Origin: Cryptomeria japonica
Taxonomy: Eukaryota > Streptophyta > Pinopsida > Cupressales > Cupressaceae
Assembly (NCBI RefSeq): GCF_030272615.1
Contig: NC_081410.1
Coordinates: 222,445,415 to 222,509,414, forward strand
Direction: 5' to 3'
DNA length: 64,000 nucleotides
Made by a program: the position numbers and the translations under genes
Part shown: piece after piece, positions 1 through 11,759 of the stretch
Layout of the letters: each line of letters starts with the position of its first letter
Position numbering within the stretch: position 1 is the stretch's first letter
Notes under the pieces: model-generated
Database searches by the model: none
Seen by the model: the letters and a program-made list of their open reading frames with translations, nothing else
Told to the model about the DNA's origin: nothing

Positions 1-2030
1 TAGACATTGTTGGTCAAGGTAAAGTTAGGATCAAGTTTCCTAATGGTAAAAATAAAAAGGATTAGTGGTGTGTTGCATATCCTAGATAAAAACAAAATTT
101 ATTATCTATGAGCAAACTGATAGATGTGGGTGTGCAGGTAGTCTTTTCTAATGTAGGATGTAAGATGATTAAGGTTGTAATGGTGATTGCTAGAGGTGTC
201 AGGTTCGGTACTTTGTATAAGCTAGAGGCGTACACTATTGAGTGCAATAGCACTTCTGTAAAAATTAAATTTGTGGATACTTCATTGGAATATTTGAGGG
301 TTTCACCTTCAGCGGATGGACATGGCTTTTGGGTACCTAAGGGTGCTCTTTCTTTTGAAGAAAAACTACCCACAAAGAAGACTATGTTGTTGGCATTCTA
401 CACTCTTATGAGAATAGTTGGTGTTGTCATTGATGGCAACCATCTGGCAACCTTCTGGCACTCATCTGGTAAGCCACCGGTAGTTACCGGCACCAGCATA
501 GACATCTACATACACCGGCAGACACTTCACCGGCAGCAGTAACAATGCATACCGGCACCCCAACCGACAGGGAATAAACTTTTGTCTATTGTATTTAAAT
601 GTAATTATCTTTTGTAAAGCCGACATGGCATATTGTAAAAGTATCATATATATGTATGAGATCTTATAGGTCATTTTGTGTAGAAGGTATGTATGTATGG
701 AAGTATGAAAATTGTGTATAAGGAGATATAGTTGACAGCGAAGGTTTTGGTAATGGAATGAGCTTAAACCGGTACTGAACCTGGCATAGTTGATGCTATT
801 TTAAAGTAGTACATTGTATTGGATTTCATAATCCACTTTTGTAGTCAGTGTGACTCTTATTGAGCAGTGAGCTCTAGGCAGTTAGACTTCCTGTATGTGC
901 AGGCCCCTCATTGTAAGTAATATTTATTCACTGGCCAGTGAGTGAATATTGTGGGTCACAAATCCCACCGAGGTTTTTCCCACACCGGGTTTCCTCATTA
1001 AACATCTTGTGTTATACTGTGTTTTCTATGTTGTCTTTATTGTTCCTATTTACTGCATTAATTCTTATTTACCGGTACCCTGTTTTGGGATGCAAAGTTC
1101 TTTAAAAAGTTTAAATATTCTGTTAACCGGTTAGATACTGATTCACCCCCCCTCTCAGTATCTTTGGGACTATCATTAATCCTAACATATGTTAGGGAGC
1201 CAAAGACTTTTCCACGTTGGAGAAAAGGGTATGAGGACCTTGAAAAACAAAAACCTTGTCGAAGGTTTGAATGATTGTAATTTTGACTTTGATTTCTATG
1301 AGCATTGCATTTATGGAAAACAAAATCGCATTCAGTTTTACTCGGGTTCTCATAGATCTTGTGGTGTTTTGGATCTTATTCATTTCGATGTGTTTGGTCT
1401 TGTAGATGTTCCTTCAATTGGAAAATCCACATATTATGTTTCATTTATTGATGATTTTATTAGGACATGGGTTTACTTTCTAAAGAGTAAATCTGAAGTT
1501 TTAAATCATTTTAAATAATTTAAATCAATGGTTGAGTTGCATAATAGAAATAAAATTAAATGTTTGAGGACTAATAATGGTAGTGAATTTTTCTCTAATG
1601 ATTTTGATAGATTCTGTAAAGATTGTGGCATTAACAGACATAAGACGACTTCGTATTCTCCACAGTAGAATGGAGTTGCAAAAAGAATGAACAGGAAAGT
1701 GGTGGAGAAGGATAGGAGTATGTTGAGTAGTGGTGGTCTAGAATGAAACTTTTGGTCTAAAGTTGTTGTCATTGCTTGCTACCTGATTAACAGGTCTCCT
1801 ACATCAGCTCCTGTTGATAAAAATGCCTATGGAAGCATGGTTAGATCACAAACCTTCATTGAGACATCTTCAATTTTTTGGTTGCAAGGCATATGCACAT
1901 GTGCCAAAGGAGAAGTGAACAAAGTTGGAGAACAAGGTTGTGAAACATATCTTCATCGGTTACAGTTATGGTGTGAAAGGATACAAGCTTTGGGACCCTA
2001 TTGCACAAAAGGTAATTGATAATAGAAGTG
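1..2030 (+). pseudogene. copia pol: pre-integrase and integrase region, broken
   Basis: Bases 1-387 and 1188 onward join across the solo LTR into one frame (the codons on each side read KKTM and LGSQ). The pre-integrase zinc finger is damaged: the usual first Cys of the Cys-x2-Cys pair before IYGKQ is Tyr (FYEHCIYGKQ, near 1300). The integrase core follows: HFDVFG and FIDDF near 1380-1455 around the first catalytic Asp, then a second block near 1570 (LRTNNGSEF) with the second Asp position as Asn, and an NGVAKRMN block near 1670 that carries the Glu region in altered form. Several stops, for example near 1516 and 1666, interrupt it. Integrase would join element cDNA to host DNA; this copy is dead. 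Confidence 0.8.
388..1187 (+). mobile_element. Solo LTR (copia type) inserted in the older copia element
   Basis: The element begins TGTTGG and ends CCTAACA, so it has short inverted ends with TG..CA termini. It is flanked by a perfect 5-bp duplication TATGT at 383-387 and 1188-1192. Removing it and one TATGT restores the reading frame of the host element. The 3' part has the typical layout of conifer copia LTRs: AGGTTTTTCCC and an ACCGGG block near 970, then a C7-tract with CTCTCAG near 1147. Length is 800 bp. No coding sequence. It arose by LTR-LTR recombination after insertion of a full element. Confidence 0.92.
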
Positions 2031-2381
2031 TTATTTTTAGAGAAATTAATTATCCTTCTATTACATTGCAAACAGAATAGACTAAATAGGAAGATGTGAT
2101 TCAATTCCCTTCTATGCTTGAAAGAGTTGAATCGAGACCACTTGATAGGCAAGAAGTTGAAGAGAGCTCATCTAGCTCTCAATCTTCAGAAAGACGATGA
2201 AGAACCTCCAACTCAGCTTGTTCGAAGGTCTACAAGACATAGACAACCACCTGAAAGGTATTCACTTGATGATTGGAGATGTATTTTTTCTTTGAGTACT
2301 AGTATGGATGAACCTAGATCTATAGAAGAGGCATTAGGTATGAATGATGCAAAATCCTAGAAAATTACTATGGAATAAGAA

Positions 2382-3072
2382 ATGGCAGCTTTGAAAAAGA
2401 ATGATACATGGGATCTTGTACCATTTCCTATAGGACAGAAGACTGTCAGTTGCAAATGGGTGTTCAATAAAAAGATTAGTTCAGATGGAAGCATTGAGAA
2501 GTATAAAGCAAGGTTGGTTGCAAAAGGCTACTCTCGAGTTAAGGGTGTTGATTATGGTGAGATAGTTTCTAATGTTGCAAAAATGGCATCCATTAGATTT
2601 GTTCTTTTTATTGTTGTTGCTTATGATTTAGAGGTTGAGTAAATGGATGTGAAAATTGCTTTCCTTCATGGTGATTTGGAGGATATCTATATGACATAGC
2701 CAAAGCACTATATGGTGAAAGGTAAAAGTAATTTGGTCTGTAAATTGAAGAAATCTTTGTATGGTCTTAAATAGAGTCCTAGGATGTGGTACCAGAAATT
2801 TGATACATACGTGTTGAGTTTAGGATTTGAGCGTTCTAAATCAAATCATTGTGTTTATTATAAATTTGACGATTATCATTTCCTATACATTGTATTTTAT
2901 GTTTGATGATATTTTATTCATTGGTAAAGGGAAATGTATGATTTTAGAACTAAAGTCTCAGTTTGCTGCTAAATTTGAAATGAAAGATCTTGGTGCAGCA
3001 AAACAAATTCTTCAGATGGAAATTAGGAGAGATAGAATGAACAAAAATCTATGGCTAGGCCAGAGTATGTGA
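2382..3072 (+). pseudogene. copia pol: reverse transcriptase region, broken
   Basis: This is recognised as the copia RT (RVT_2) by CKWVFNKK and YKARLVAKGYS near 2450-2530, KIAFLHGDLED near 2650, the KSLYGLK block near 2752, and the catalytic box as MFDDILFIGK near 2900, where the usual YVDD is MFDD with both aspartates kept. Stops near 2641, 2698 and 2772 and a frame change near 2880 break it. RT would copy the element RNA into cDNA in a virus-like particle. Confidence 0.85.
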
Positions 3073-3095
3073 ATTCAATATTATAGAGGTTCAAC

Positions 3096-3880
3096 ATGCA
3101 AGATTGTAGACCATTATGTGTTCCCTTCACAGTTGGAATGAAATTATCTATTTCACATTGTCCTACATATCCATCAGAGATGGAAGACATGTGCAGAGTG
3201 CCTTACCAAAGTGCAGTTGGAAGTTTGATGTATGCTATGGTCTCTACTAGACCAAACATTTCCCATACAGTGGTTTTTCCAAATATATGTCTAATCCTAG
3301 TAGAGTTCATTAGGATGCAATCAAAAAAGTCTTCAGATATTTGAAGGGAACCTCCGAGTATTCTTTGTGTTATCATGGTAATTTGGTTGGAGACATGATT
3401 TCCCTTGAAATTCATGGTTATGTGGATTCAAACTAGGCAAGTGATATTGATAGCAGAAGATCCACCAGTGCTTATTTGTTTACTTTATTTGGTGGTGCAA
3501 TTAGTTGGATGAGTAAGCGACAGGTTGTGGTTGCTTTGTCCACTACAGAAGAAAAGCATATGGAAGACACTCATGCTTGTAAAGAAGCCATTTGGCTTAA
3601 AATACTATGTTCGGATGTTGAAATGAAGCATGGTGCGGTGACAGTTTATTGTGATAGTCAGAGTGTGATCTGCCTAGCTAAGAACCCAACATTTCATGCC
3701 CAGACCAAACACATTGACGTTCAGTATCATTTTATCAGAGATATGGTCAAAGATGGTAGGGTGAAGCTGGTTAAGGTAGAGACTTTGATGAATGTTGTAG
3801 ATTCTTTAACTAAGGTTGTGAATACAGATAAGTTCAAATGGTGTTCGGAGTCTATGGACCTCATGGCCCCTAGCAATTAA
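3096..3880 (+). pseudogene. copia pol: connection and RNase H region, broken
   Basis: The segment 3096-3344 matches the region between RT and RNase H (CVPFTVGMKL, YQSAVGSLMYA). RNase H follows at about 3420-3880 with ISWMSKRQVVVALSTTE, the usual ALSSTEAEY block changed to ALSTTEEKH, then IYC-type DSQSVICLAKNP and the TKHIDVQYHFIRD block. It ends at a natural-looking stop 54 bases before the LTR. The last 134 codons (3476-3880) are open, the best-kept stretch of the element. Confidence 0.85.
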
Positions 3881-3923
3881 ATTATTGTGTTGATACTCCC
3901 TTTGCTCTTGCAAGGTGTTCGAC

Positions 3924-3934
3924 AAGTGGGAGAA
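3924..3934 (+). other. Polypurine tract of the copia element
   Basis: The purine-rich run AAGTGGGAGAA sits directly before the TGTTGGG start of the 3' LTR, where plus-strand DNA synthesis would be primed. Confidence 0.7.
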
Positions 3935-4830
3935 TGTTGGGAAAATGGTGTCTCAACCTTGCATTTACTTGAGGTTACTATTTATAGTAAGTTTTCATTT
4001 GAGCACAAAATGGTGTGAAATTATCCCCAAAGCTTTTGGTTGGCTAGATGAGCATGTCAGTAAATTTTCGTCGCATGATCATAGCGAGTTTTGAAGATAT
4101 TAAATTTTCTATTTTTGGAAAGTGCAATGAAAAGTTTAAAACTAATTTTGAGGACTTTAGAGGCTCAGAAATGCCCTAAAAAGTGGGCATAAATGGTGTA
4201 GCGGTTTGCAAGATGATATAGCACTTCGTGAGCTTTTCGGCGCTTCAAATAGTTCATTAAATGGCCTCCAAAAGTTTGGGCTCCTGAAATAGGAAATATA
4301 AATTACATAGGACACATAAATGAGTTGTAAAAGGGGGGAACATGTGTTGATGTGTGTTTTGACACATCATGGGGCATCTAGAATGGAGATAAGGTCCACT
4401 CTACTTTATTGGGTGGTTTTAACCCATGGTTTTGTAATATCGTTTGATGGTTTCTTGTATTGTATATCCTATATATGAGTTGCATGAGATAGAGGTTGTG
4501 TGTAAGAGTCTTATGGCTATTGGGTTACCTCTAAATCTCTTATTAGTGGTACTCCTATGAAGAACTTTCTCTGCAAGTATATTGTAATATGTCATTGATT
4601 GTTGAATAATATATTGAGTTGTTTTTGGAGTGTGGGGTTTTTCTCCCAAAAGGGTTTTCCCCATGTAAATCACTTTGTTGTTGTGTTGTGGTATGCATGA
4701 TATTTTTTTTATTTCTATTAAGTTTTTGTAACTGCTGTAACGATCTATACAAGTTTTTGTAGTACCCTCCTCTCAAGGTTAGTGTAGGAAGTTGTTCTGC
4801 TACTTAACTTCTTTACAAAACTGACTAACA
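3935..4830 (+). repeat. 3' LTR of the copia element
   Basis: It starts TGTTGGGAAAATGG right after the polypurine tract and probably ends CTGACTAACA at 4830 (about 896 bp). The middle holds TATA-like runs near 4466-4476 (TATATCCTATATATG), which fit the U3/R promoter, and a TCTCAAGGTTAG block near 4772. The end is inferred from terminal complementarity only. Confidence 0.6.
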
Positions 4831-7800
4831 TCAAAGCTCTATAACCACAACATACCTTCAATATTTGTCATCAAGAACACCCTCAAACTATTTCCACGTG
4901 TCCATACATCATCTACATACCCTATGTTGTCATAGGATCACCACAACCTTTCACACAATCTTATTGTCACTGCACAAGCCAATGTGTTTTCAACAGAGCA
5001 TCATATGAATATCAAAAAACTAAAGATGACAATCAGCATACATCAACCACACAATAATCTAAAATATGCCTTCCACATTTCGAACCAAGACACAAGATTA
5101 AAATAGTCATCTCGGTATATAGAATATCCACATAGTCCTGAAAGCACCTTATTTTTCATCATAGACATTTACCAACATATTGTATTCAACATACATCTCT
5201 GCACTGAATCTGGATCATTCGTACTTCAGAACCAATTACCAAAAACTCTGGAATTCTCATCAAGCAGCCTATTATATAAATAGATTTGACCATATACCAA
5301 TCTCTGGTATAGTAATGTAACCCCTCTATCAAACCTCGATCCTTAACTTAATCATTCAAACAATATTATACTTAGTATTGTACTCAAACATATCCAGACC
5401 AACCATATCAAATTTGGACCAACAAGTTTGACATTAGTGACAACATAAACTCCTATGTGCAACAATGTTTCTCCCAAACCATCATATCATCTATTATTGA
5501 ATTTATATGTATCATCTTATAATTGGAGGTCACTCCCTCAAAGTAGTCTACCATATTTGTGATTTTTGTAAATATTTGCGAGAAATATCATATGTTCACA
5601 CTCCTTCCAAAATGAATACCCCAAATGTTGAAATATTTGATGGATTGAATGCAAGTTGCTTGTAAAAGTTCCTAAAGTAATTGTGAGTAGGTGGAGTGGA
5701 AGGAGGATAAAACATTGCATTTCATCTAGTGCTTAGTATTTAAAATCATTTTAATAGGTTGCACTCTATGCTTGGCCTCTATTTCATATCATTCTTACAC
5801 TTTAAACATTTGTATACCTCCCTTTTGGAGAAGTTATGAACTATTTTCATGATTTCAATGGTTTGTGAACCATCTAAAATCCTAAAATACTTCCTCATTC
5901 TTTTTCTTTCACCTTGTTGACACTTCAAAGAATTTACAAAATTGTCAATATTGATGAATATAGTTGAGCTTCAATCTTCTCATCAACTTGTCAAGAGTGT
6001 AACTCTAACCTTTTGGACAATTTTAATGGTCTACAAAACATAGAAAATAAAGACATACACTTGATTTATTTCACCCTTCTTCATCCCCGGCACCAACATG
6101 TCAAATTTAGAGGTTGCAAGACACTAAGATGCATTAATAGTGTTTTGGACCTTCTAAGAGGGTAGGCATTTTTTATTATGGAAAGGTAGGAGTTTCAAAC
6201 TATCGAGGGGTAGGAAGAACTCATTTCATATTCCAAGAATTAGGCACTAGGGAATTAGGTAATTGAGGGTGAGTTTTAAGTCGTGTTCAAGGAGATGTGA
6301 GACGGGGGAAAGTCAACAAGGGAACCCTAACAAATAAAACGCTTTCAAGATGTTAGACTTACAGAGATTGAGTGGGGCTTAACTTAGTACCAAGTCAAGA
6401 ATGTGGTTGAAAGTCTAACTTGAATGGGTTAGATAGAGTACTCAACAAAGTATTAGAATTTGAGGCTTGATGGAAAGGGGTACCTGATTATGAGAAGGCT
6501 AAAAGTCTAACCTTGCAAGACAATAATTTTTTTGGAGTGCAAGGTGTCAAAGTTTGGGAAAAAGAGATGAAGTTGAATGGGTACAGAGAGATGGGATACA
6601 TAATAAAGTATAGAATTTTGGTAGATGCAAAGAACTTATTAGGTTTTGGGGCTTGGGAATGAAAATAAAAAGGTAATGAGCGATGGGAAACACTAAAACT
6701 CTAACAAAACAGAAATTAGACAAACTATTTGACAATGACTTAAGTAGTTTATTAGGATCACTACTGAAGGTATGTAGGTATGAAAAACCCCAAAATTTTG
6801 AAAGGCCAACAAACACACAAAACATTAAGGAAAACACTAGAAACAACTCAAACTTAGACCTTTATAGATTTTTATATAGATTTCGACACCTAGTGGAACC
6901 ATTTATGATGTCTCAGATTAATTATAAATAATGAATGGATAAGGTAAAAAGCACAACAAAAAAAAGCATAAAGTGCCTAAAAATAGGGTGCCAACAAACC
7001 ATATGAACATTTAACTTTAACTTCCTCACATTAAATATGTAGTGTCAAAATATTTATAATCAAACATTTCACCAATCACAATAATTTGTTCACTTCAAAT
7101 TAGATATAATGGGATGTGACAATGGGAGAGATGAGAGATAACAGCCTATCATTATCATTATCTCGGATTTGGAATATTATTGTAATAGAATTTATAAGGG
7201 AAGTTGCAATTGATGAGTTACACAATCATTATCATCAATAAACTTAACCATCTCTCTAAGACCGGCGATTTTCACATTAGTTGGCCACTACATTACGAAG
7301 CACATGATGGGTTGGGTCCATATTAGTTGGTCACTCCATTATGGAGTGCTAGACTTAGGAATTTATGTCCACCTTTTCATGGGTCAAAGATGTAATATTT
7401 ATGAGGTTTGTCTTGAGTGAATTCAATAATTTAGCTGTGGAGGCATTGAATTTTTTCCAAGACCATGGTTTTTTTGGTTGTTGGTTTTGGGAAGCTACTC
7501 ACAATTTTCTCTCATTGTTTCTCCCTAAATCAAATGCACAAATTAGAGTTTTTGCTATGTTGTGCAAGTCAAGTACTAGTATGCTTCCAAATTATTGTTG
7601 AACTCAAGAATTGGAGTGTATTATATAAAAATATTAATTGGAGTGAATTATATAAAAATGTTTATCTAATCAATACAAGCTCAAGGATCTCTTTGGTGGT
7701 GGATTTTATTCCAAAAAGAATTTCTCCACATATATTTTAGTGGTGAATCTTTAATGACTTTTTTTATTATAATTTTTTTATATGTTTGTATATGATTTCC

Positions 7801-8272
7801 TTATCAATTTAATAGTTAATAACATGAATATTTGATCAAATATTCATTTTTTTATACTTTCATTATAGTAGCTAACCATGTTTCCCAATACATTTTCCAT
7901 TTATTTGAGCGTTAATACTCTTCATTGATCGGTCCATAAAATTAATCTACTCTTCAACTACATGCTATAGTGCCTTGATCTTCTCCCCCTGATTAGAAGT
8001 GTAACTTATGATTAACTCTAGTAAGATGTGATTTCTTCTTTACCTTTTTCTACATCCCCTTCTTCATGAAATATAACTTATAACAACTTATAACCTTCTA
8101 AAATTAAAATTAGTGGTTTTGTGATTTGATTTTTAAAAGTTACCTTGTCATTGTGGGGTAGTAATTTTGCATAAGAAAGTATGTTGCAAGCATGGTTTGG
8201 ATATGTGAAATGTTAGAGGAGAGATAAAAGGAAGGGAATTGATTGCCATGAAAGAGTACTTATGAGAGACAA
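4831..8272. other. Non-coding repeat-like DNA, no gene seen
   Basis: There is no supportable gene. 4831-5450 is rich in A and C and poor in G, much like 50886-51780, and may be the U3 part of another decayed LTR. 7260-7340 has a short imperfect direct repeat around ATTAGTTGG. The open frames here are short, lack codon bias and show no recognisable motif. Confidence 0.4.
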
Positions 8273-8510
8273 CTTGCATTTGTTTCCATTATTGCTTGAG
8301 TAAAGGTAATATAACAATCTTTATGATGTATTAATTATATTTTTGATATTGAGAAAACTAACACATGATAATAAACTAAGAAGATTCATTGTACAACCTA
8401 TAGAACATAGACATCTTGCACTTGTTTCCATTGCTTAAGTAAAGGTAATTTTTTACATTGAGAAAACCAACATATGGTAATAAACTAAGAAGAAACATTG
8501 TACAACCTAA
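8273..8510. repeat. Two-copy imperfect direct repeat
   Basis: Copy 1 (about 8273-8405) and copy 2 (about 8414-8510) share the blocks TTGTTTCCATT, AGTAAAGGTAAT, AATAAACTAAGAAGA and CATTGTACAACCTA in the same order, with small deletions in copy 2. Confidence 0.75.
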
Positions 8511-8973
8511 ATAATGTAACTAAACCACCATAATGTCATATCCTTTTGCTGCAATTGACAAAATTTGAACTACTAACCATATTGGAGCAACCAATGCATT
8601 TCTTTCTAATTCATGAACTATTGATATAGAGACACAAAACAAAACAAAACAAGATGCGCATGGTTAAACTCATAGAAAGAAAAGAAAGAGAATGTAATAT
8701 GAATTCACAATGAGGTCGTTAGAAAGAAGTATAGGTTATTTAAATTGCATTGAGATGTAACATAAAAATAGATTAGAAGCTACATATATCACATATGCAT
8801 TTATCGACAAAAAAAATGATAATATCTAAAAAATTCAATAAATAAATGTAATTTTATAATAAATATTTGATAATTATTTTTTAACACCTTAAAAAAATAA
8901 GAATTATCTTTCCCACACATTTTTGAAATAAAAAAATGGTGAATAAAAAGAAAAGAAACCCCTACTATAATAC

Positions 8974-9102
8974 TCTCAAAATTACCTTTAACTCTATCAT
9001 TTATGAGCATAGTGGTCCCAAAATTATGTCTTGGATCTCATCATTTATGAGAATAATACTCCCAAAATTACCTTGAATCTGATCATTTATGAAATGCACT
9101 GT
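8974..9102. repeat. Three tandem units of 42-44 bp
   Basis: Units start at 8974, 9016 and 9060, each beginning TCYCAAAATTA and containing ATCATTTATGA. About 80% alike by eye. Confidence 0.75.
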
Positions 9103-9821
9103 TGAATACCCCACCCATTTCAATAATTTGACAAAGATTCATATTCTTCAAGTACTTGGTCATCCAAATTTTTAATTGGGCACTTGAAAAAGCTACCTAC
9201 TGCAATTAAACATGAAAATGACGAATCTTCACTAATTAATCAAGTGGCATGTTCATTAAGACGATAATCTGATCTTTAACTGCACACTTCACATGCAAGC
9301 AACTCGGTGGGAAAACAAATTTACGGTTAACATGATTGAGGACCCACTATTGCCAAGGTGACGAAGCAGTGTCTTTTAGCCTCTCTACAATTAGATTAGC
9401 CATTGACAGGCAACACTATGGGTAGCAAGGCTCGGGAAATCCCTTCTGCAATTATATGAACGCTGATGGTCGTCAAGATCGCTCACTTCTGGTAGGCCAT
9501 CATGATTACATTGATATATCCACTAGTGCACAATTCACTGCCCAGCCTTTTCGTCAACCAAGGTTCTATCTGTAAGCATCCGAGATATAGCAATGGTTAC
9601 AATTTGGAAACCTAGAAGAGGCTCACCAATTTAAAAATTTTAAGAATGGATAAAACCCAAAACAATCAAAGAGAATGAATAAGAAGTAACATTGGCGGTT
9701 GTTAAAGGCAGAATATTGCTACTCTTTAACGAAATTATCTAAACTAATGGATTGAATCTTCTTTCAGTTTTTTAACTCCTTAAATCTTCACATCTTCACA
9801 TGGACGAGATATTCAAAAGAT

Positions 9822-9999
9822 CAACTGTGTATGTGTGTATGTTTTTATATCGACATTTCAGATCACTCTCAACTGTATGTTTTTATATCGACATTTCAGA
9901 TCACTCTCAACTGTGTATGTGTATGTTTCTATATCGACATTTCAGATCACTCTCAACTGTGTATGTGTATGTTTCTATATCGACATTTCATATCACACT
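9822..9999. repeat. Four tandem units of 38-48 bp
   Basis: Units run 9822-9869, 9870-9907, 9908-9953 and 9954-9999. Each has CAACTGT, a variable GTATGTGT tract and ATATCGACATTTCAGATCAC. Length differences come from the GT-rich part. The last unit runs into TGTGATCCATCCTTATCGG, which resembles a copy near 38815-38850, so the unit derives from a dispersed repeat. Confidence 0.9.
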
Positions 10000-11759
10000 C
10001 TGTGATCCATCCTTATCGGAAATAAGATATTGTTAACTTACTGTATAGTCATTACAGCCACCTGAATAACAGGACAGGTTAGAGTATACAGAGTATACAT
10101 GAGATTTATTTTTGGGCAACTATTGTATTAGTTTTACTGGCAATAACAAAGATGTTAATATATGAAAGGATCCCATGAGAGGAAGTGGGTTGTAAATTCC
10201 GAATGTAGGGGAAACAATGAGAAGTCTATAAACTTAACATATTTCATTTCCACCAGAGTAGTCATCTGAATATGTGTAATTTTAGGACTTTTTGTTATTG
10301 TTGATCAGAGAAAGGTTGCAGACAGTGAATCTGTGTAAATGTCGATCTTGAGAAGATGCCACTGACTAGCATTATTGATGACTAAATCGAACAGAAACCA
10401 TCTTCTTTAAAGATGTCAGTGAACGCATGCTGTGAGATGATTGATCATACATGTTCAACAAGTCCTCTTTTGACAAACCCATCAATTTCCACCCTCAAAC
10501 AAGCTTTTAGGCTGAATAACAAGCTTTGAAAGGAAGCATCGTGGTTTTGGCACATACCATACCAGGTGTTTAACAATACACAAACACCAAAACGTTTAGA
10601 GAAATGCAATTACAACAGAACTGGTTTCCTGTTCCTAGAAAATTATGTATATAACTGCATCATTACAAAGAGAATAAAATTCACAGGATATTTAAATCCC
10701 TAAAAGAGGATCATTAAATTTATCATCTAACAAAAATTAGAACAGAAACCAATTATGACATATCCAAACCTGTAATTATTTTTGGCATATTTAATATCGA
10801 AGGATTGACAAAATGCATTTGAAAAAAGCTTACTAGTCATCAAAAAGAGAAGGGAATTTGAATTTCCTTATTTTTTTAAACAAGGCATTTGGTATTTGGT
10901 GTGATTCATATAAGTACATTTACAACTTGAATTTTAAAATAAAGTTTAATTACCAATCTTGTGATTCGTGCTTGTAACTAAAGCAAAAGCTAAATTCTCT
11001 ATAATTGTAGCTTATGTAGTCTGCAACATATTTGGTTTTTACAGATAAATTTGTCTTTTTCAACAAAAAAATTACTATGGCCTGCAGTCAAAAATTTGAA
11101 CATGACAGAAAAGGTTGCAATTTCAAGTAGAGAGAAAAACTGTGTTTTTATATCACTGAGATGTGGAACCAAAAAACTGAAGACATTGTCTATAAACATT
11201 GAATTACTACCTCCAACCAAAAAACTCAACTCACTCAACAAAACTGTATAAAAGATACATCTACCGATTGAAAATTATGAAAATGAATCATATTTGTCAG
11301 TAATCCTGCACACGCAGTCAGAGTCTCAACATGCTTTGCTGGTCTAAACTGGTTCATTAGTGTATTAAACTGTTGTGTCTACTGCAACTCTGAAGTTTTT
11401 GGATTAGACTCTTCGCCGCAACAAATCCTGCCGTTTCATTACTTGTGCTGCTAGATTTTTCAGACACTGCCAGGTTCTGTTGGCCATATGACCAGTAAGT
11501 TGATGATGCTGTCCGCAACTTTATACAAAAGATATCACTCCGTTGAGACTGTCATTGATAAGGGTAACAGAAGTGGAAAGTGAAACCACTTCTCAAAAAT
11601 GTGGCCTAGTCATTTTTATGTATTTCAGAAGTTTAATTTGCATAAAACTGTCAAAATGGTAGTTAGCACAGAATCGTCTTTCACTTTAAACACAAACTAA
11701 TTAGAGCATAAAAGTCACCTCCCGTATCACTCATCCAGCCAAAAATCCTGCACAATCAA
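10000..11759. other. 3' flank of the MYB gene, no gene seen
   Basis: No coding region is supported. The part nearest the gene (about 11300-11759) should hold its 3' UTR on the minus strand, but I could not fix a polyadenylation site. The remainder is AT-rich single-copy-looking sequence. Confidence 0.4.

Larger units (their letters stand above)
1..4830 (+). mobile_element. Degenerate Ty1/copia LTR retrotransposon, 5' part outside window
   Basis: The domain order read on the plus strand is protease/pre-integrase, integrase, reverse transcriptase and RNase H, then a polypurine tract and a 3' LTR. Integrase before RT defines Ty1/copia. The coding region is broken by many in-frame stops and frameshifts, so the copy cannot make a working polyprotein. 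A separate 800-bp solo LTR splits it at 388-1187. The 5' LTR, primer-binding site and gag lie left of base 1. The 3' boundary at 4830 is inferred from the terminal bases CTAACA pairing with the TGTTGGG start; the target duplication cannot be checked without the 5' end. Confidence 0.85.

Noticed and set aside
9822-9999. CRISPR-like array
   Set aside because: Units are head-to-tail without unique spacers, and the genome is a plant nucleus.
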